Origin: Basipetospora chlamydospora | Taxonomy: Eukaryota; Ascomycota; Sordariomycetes; Microascales | Assembly (NCBI GenBank): GCA_001599675.1 | Contig: BCHP01000003.1 | Coordinates: 4,000,028 to 4,064,027, forward strand | Direction: 5' to 3' | DNA: 64,000 bases | Shown: piece after piece, positions 60,090 to 64,000 of the stretch | How positions within the stretch are numbered: position 1 is the stretch's first letter | Layout of the letters: every line of letters starts with the position of its first letter | Made by a program: the position numbers and the translations under genes | The notes under the pieces: generated by a model | Seen by the model: the letters and a program-made list of their open reading frames with translations, nothing else | What the model was told of the DNA's origin: nothing | Database searches by the model: none

Positions 60090-63000
60090 CCGGGATACCC
60101 TGGCACATCTTCGGGAAACGAGTCGAAAGCCATATGCCGCGTTTCCTCCGTATCCAGTAAGGCAAGGCATTTTAAGCCGTGACCGGGCTCCCTTTGATCC
60201 GGGCGCCCCGTCATGGGAGAGAAACGGGGCGGAGGATGGAAACATGTTTTAGTTTCCGCCGTTGAAAAAAAAAGAGCATCACAGGAAAGGAAAGGGGGTA
60301 GGAGAAACGAAGAAACAAAACTCGGAGCAGAGGAGGCGAGTGGGAAGAGTGGGGGGGACCACGACGGGAATTCTCGCAACGCCCACGGACTGCTGCCGCT
60401 GCCGCTGCCGCTCCGTGGACGGACGTGTTCGCAGCTCACGTTTTGATCATGCTCTTCCATGCCCATCATGCTCATTGCCTCGATTAATAGCAGGATCTGC
60501 CGACGATACCTATACGGTATGAAGGTCGCCCATGCATTGAGCGACGTTTGGCGAGCAACGCTCGAAACAAACCCGCGACCAGCCCAGTTCCTTCTGCAAG
60601 CTAGATTCGAATATTTCTTTTCGTCGTTTTCTTTTTTTTCCCCCTTTTTTGGACCCCACGCCTACCATGTGCTTTGAAGTCCCCTTGCCTCCCGCGACAG
60701 GGAGCAACAAGGGCGGATGCTCTTTGCTTTTGGGGGTGCCTCTCATATATGTATAAATTCTTAATATCACGCTTCCTGTACCCTGTATGTGATGTATGTG
60801 ATACGCGATACATTAGTGTATCAGTAATAATATATATTATCACACTTTCAGTATCACCAAGCTGGGATTGCCTCACACAATCTATGGCTTCAAGTCGGCA
60901 CCGGAACTTTCCCCCGGTGATGCAAGACCAATCCTTCGAGAAGAGGCGCCTGTCGTCATTCTTGACTCCTCACCGTATGAACCGTCCCCTGGGACCCTTG
61001 CAACGCCACCAGCTCCCCTCACCGAGCTGCATTCACCTTGGCTCCAATCAGACGCAGCAATCAAAGGCACATATTGCGTCTCATCACATCACCTCTTCGC
61101 CCCATCCTCCCCCCCATGAATAGAAATAGAACAAGAGGTCAACGGAAGAAGTAGGAGACATCCCAACTGCCGCCCGCGGAATCTCTTTCCCTGGTCCCTT
61201 TTCGGCCTTTGCCTTACGCGTTCCTGGGGGCCGATATGCATTGATTCAGCGAAAAAAGAAGAGGAACCAACACAATGTTTCATCAGTCTCGGTATCGCCT
61301 CGTGAATCAACCAGCCATTACCAAGGAATAATGGTCTCAGTCCTAGGACACCTCCGCCTCCCCGGTTACCAGCCGGCCGGTACGGCGCTCCCTTTACCGG
61401 GTGAGGTGGCGTGTTGTCCCGGGCCCTCCCTAGTGAGTTATGTATGCCCCGGCGGAGGCCTTTGTTCTGAGATGCTGCCGGCGCAAGCTCGTTATTTCTC
61501 TAACAACCCCCCCGCCTCCTCCCGAACTGGGGACGGAAGGAGTAGCCAGCATGTCGATAACAGAAAATGGAAAGTAATCTGGACGTTCCATTTTCACTTG
61601 ATTCAAGTTGAAGGTTGAAAAGTATACTCGTACCAGACCCAAACCGACGGCATGGATGCGCCCTGTTGGAATTCCCACACCGGTCGGCCGTCACTTGCCG
61701 TCCTTGTCCCGTTACAACGCCGTGTTGGATACCTATCGCCTGATGGCCCGATCTCCCCGACTGCTCTGTATATCCATATCCGTACGGAGCACGGATACGG
61801 ATATAATTGATGATACGGAAGATGACGAAGTAACCCCCGAAGACCTACCCTCTAACTCTCCACCCCCTCCATGAAGAGATGAATCCGAGGTTCGGCACCT
61901 CGAAAGCTCGAGAGAAAAGGTTAGGGTGGGGAGAGGGTATAAGCGGGAGTCACTATGGATTTGGGCCGGCCATGTGGTCGAGGACCGGGGTGTGAGCGGT
62001 CGTGGCGGACTCCGTGTCACCGGAAGCACCCTGTAGATTGTATAGGAGGAGGGCCTGGTCGAAGTGTCATTGATTAAATGGACGGTAGCTCGGCCACCGG
62101 TGAAGGCTCCGTTTCCGGCATCGATAAGTTGAAGGAAGGGACGGGTGAGTTTATACGAGTACCACGGAGGACGAGTACGGGGCGATTGGCCAATGGGCGG
62201 AGCTCCACGACTCGGAGAGCACACACTCAACCCCCAATTGAGCGGCAGGCCAGCCAAATGAAGGATGAGGGTGAAGATGAGAGAGTAGTGTCCTGTGCCC
62301 ATTGACGCCACAGCTCGGCAGGAGGAGAGCACAACTGCTCAATGTTCACTCCCGCTCAAAGTCACATTCAACTTTTGGACCGACAGAGGGTATGGCGCTT
62401 GTAAGCAAGAGGATTTGGCCTTCGGAAATGCTAACCCTAGCTGTATGACCCCGTACTTGATTGTACTCGTACTACATATATGCGGAGTAGATAGAGCTGT
62501 CATGGGCCCGGGAGAGTGTGAGGGCAGCGGGGCATTGGAGGGGGTGTCTGGTGGTGTGGACCTGGAGTGCGGGGAAGGAGACGACTCGACTACTGATAGA
62601 AGGCTGCTGGCTGGGCGTGTAAACTGCAGAGTCTGTACTCTGTGCCTCAGGGTAACGACACACTGTATTTACATCAATGCATCAATCCTCAGCACATAAT
62701 GTACGAGTAAGTACATATTTGATGTGCTTGACTCGTGTCGTCGTATACGGAGTAATTAGGGTATCAATCAAATCAATCCGACGATGCACCGGGGCCTTCG
62801 ATTCAACCCCACTAAGACAAGTACATACGTACTCGTACGTACTCGTACTACTAATTCCATACGCTCCGAAGAGTGCGCCCGCTAGTCGTTCATGGTAATA
62901 GCGCTCGCCAATCTCCCTGAGCTCCAATCTCCCTAACCCTTGTGTTCCTTTCGCACGTACGAGTACGAGTCGTGCTTCGCCGGCTTGGTCACCGGTGCGG

Positions 63001-63368
63001 CCTCGATTCCCAACTTGAGCTCTGCATGCTCAAGTGTTCCACGCTAGAACACGAGAACCCCGAAGAAGCCGTGCTTGGCTGGGTCCCCCTCCTTGACGCC
63101 AGTAACGAGCCTACTAAGCGAGGTCGACGCTAATGCCCATGACGGCGGGGCTGTCGCCTCGGTGCTTGGTGACATCGATAGCTACTTCGTACTTCGTAAT
63201 GTGCTTCATCCTCGTCCAACTCGGGATGTGGAGGAGATTGACGAAGCTGATTGCCGCGGTCTTACGTTAGGTCGGTCCTCCCACTTGCTTTCTTGGTACG
63301 ATAGTATCGTCAAGTAGATCGCTGGCCAGGCCTGAAATACGGATGCGCCAGTCTGGACCAGACATCAA

Positions 63369-63395
63369 TCATACATATACATACATACATACGAT
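63369..63395. repeat. CATA microsatellite
   Basis: CATA units (CATACATATACATACATACATACG-type) run into GATACGAGTAC. Non-coding. Confidence 0.8.
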
Positions 63396-63957
63396 ACGAG
63401 TACCTCCATCAATGTCTGGGCTCTCACGGACCATCCCCCATCATTGAGGGCCACCCCCCGCATGTGAGTCGCTATGGGCAGGGAATGTCATTAAGAGAAA
63501 GTTGCAGCCCTGATCCCCGACTCCTGGCCGCTTCAAGGACGACACTGTCTATTTGATTGCGGCTATACGATGATACTCCACATACGGAGTACGAGTACGA
63601 GTACTCCGCAGAAACAAAGGCGAAGGGGCGCGGCGCCGTGGGACGGACTCTTCCCATTTTTCACCACTTCCTTCCTCTTCGGAGTAAATCCCCTGACATC
63701 AAATGCTTCCAGAACCCCAGAACCCGTCGTGCAGGCCCTCTGAAACTTCGGCTGGCTTCCGACTGACTGCTCCGATATACATATACGAGTACATACATAG
63801 TGTAGCAACTGAGCTGTGGAGTACGTACTCCGTATGTACGATACACATTGTCACATTACGAAAGCGACCTTGTTCGGAGTATACGCTGGAATTGGGATAG
63901 GTGAGTAACATGGGCAAAGAGGAAACGTCGAGTCGCGAGTCGCATTATCCCCCTCCT

Positions 63958-63958
<1 letters not shown>

Positions 63959-64000
<42 letters not shown>
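63959..64000. repeat. terminal poly-C tract (at least 42)
   Basis: The window ends inside a C homopolymer of at least 42 bases. Such a run is rare in nature and may mark a true long G/C tract, a contig end or a base-calling artefact. Confidence 0.9.

Larger units (their letters stand above)
58897..63834. repeat. scattered TACGGAGTA/TACTCCGTA 9-mers
   Basis: Exact copies start at 58897, 59808, 62746, 63583 and 63826. They sit among TACGAGTA, TACGTACTCG and GTACGAGTAC strings, for example around 62826-62850 and 63583-63606, giving short alternating palindromes. Confidence 0.8.
51063..64000. other. 13 kb gene-poor region to the window end
   Basis: Apart from the candidate at 52566-52800, I find no supported gene. 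It carries nine exact TACGGAGTA/TACTCCGTA copies, many TACGAGTA relatives, homopolymers (19 G at 57351, 17 C at 58052, 20 A at 60070), AAAG and GGAA microsatellites, and a diverged tandem duplication at about 55466-55680. Open frames up to about 210 codons exist but overlap on both strands and show no domain. I looked for transposase, reverse transcriptase and integrase motifs and saw none. I did not recognise a tRNA or 5S gene, but a systematic scan was not possible. Confidence 0.5.

Noticed and set aside
61733..62302. Minus-strand ATG frame of 189 residues with a signal-peptide-like start (MGTGHYSLIFTLILHLAG)
   Set aside because: The hydrophobic start is attractive, but the rest is low-complexity Ser/Thr/Pro/Arg, includes translated copies of the dispersed repeat motif, and has no splice or promoter support.

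Overview
The window is nuclear DNA of a filamentous ascomycete (Pezizomycotina). The evidence is short introns of about 57 to 150 nt with GT..AG ends, CT-rich leader regions, and fungal-type proteins: a fungal Dicer-like 1, a PHO81/NUC-2 type SPX-ankyrin-GDPD regulator, an i-AAA (Yme1/IAP-1 type) protease and a Gre2-type ketoreductase. The protein style suggests Sordariomycetes, but I cannot name a species. All similarity calls come from motif recognition by eye; no database search was run.

Layout. 1-5650 is gene-poor and carries many copies of a 9-mer, TACGGAGTA/TACTCCGTA. 5651-20902 is a block of four minus-strand genes: Dicer-like 1, an AT-hook protein, an atypical dual-specificity phosphatase and a cyclin-box protein. 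20903-29324 is about 8.4 kb with no secure gene, only a tentative cysteine-rich ORF. 29325-37938 is compact: a single-pass membrane protein (+), then ZPR1 (-), an RNase P/MRP Rpr2-type subunit (-), a CZIB/DUF866 zinc protein (-) and, divergent from it, an unknown 655-residue protein (+). 37939-40654 is the long upstream region of PHO81 (+, to 44511), which converges on the i-AAA protease (-, 45413-47809). A Gre2-like reductase (-) follows. 49947-64000 is mostly gene-poor; it holds one well-supported two-exon gene for a 67-residue Cys-rich protein (50768-51062) and a weaker two-exon candidate (52566-52800). The window ends in a run of at least 42 C.

How the genes relate. There is no biosynthetic cluster or transposon that I can recognise. 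The products are mostly housekeeping and regulation: RNA silencing (DCL1), phosphate sensing (PHO81), tRNA/rRNA processing (Rpr2 type), translation-factor handling (ZPR1) and mitochondrial protein quality control (i-AAA protease). PHO81 proteins inhibit a cyclin-CDK pair, so the cyclin-box gene 20 kb away is noted, but no functional link is shown.

The most unusual signals are the dispersed intergenic 9-mer (at least 23 exact copies against about 0.5 expected by chance, none seen in a conserved coding exon), the small spliced Cys-rich gene, and the strong alternation of compact gene blocks with long gene-poor stretches rich in simple repeats.
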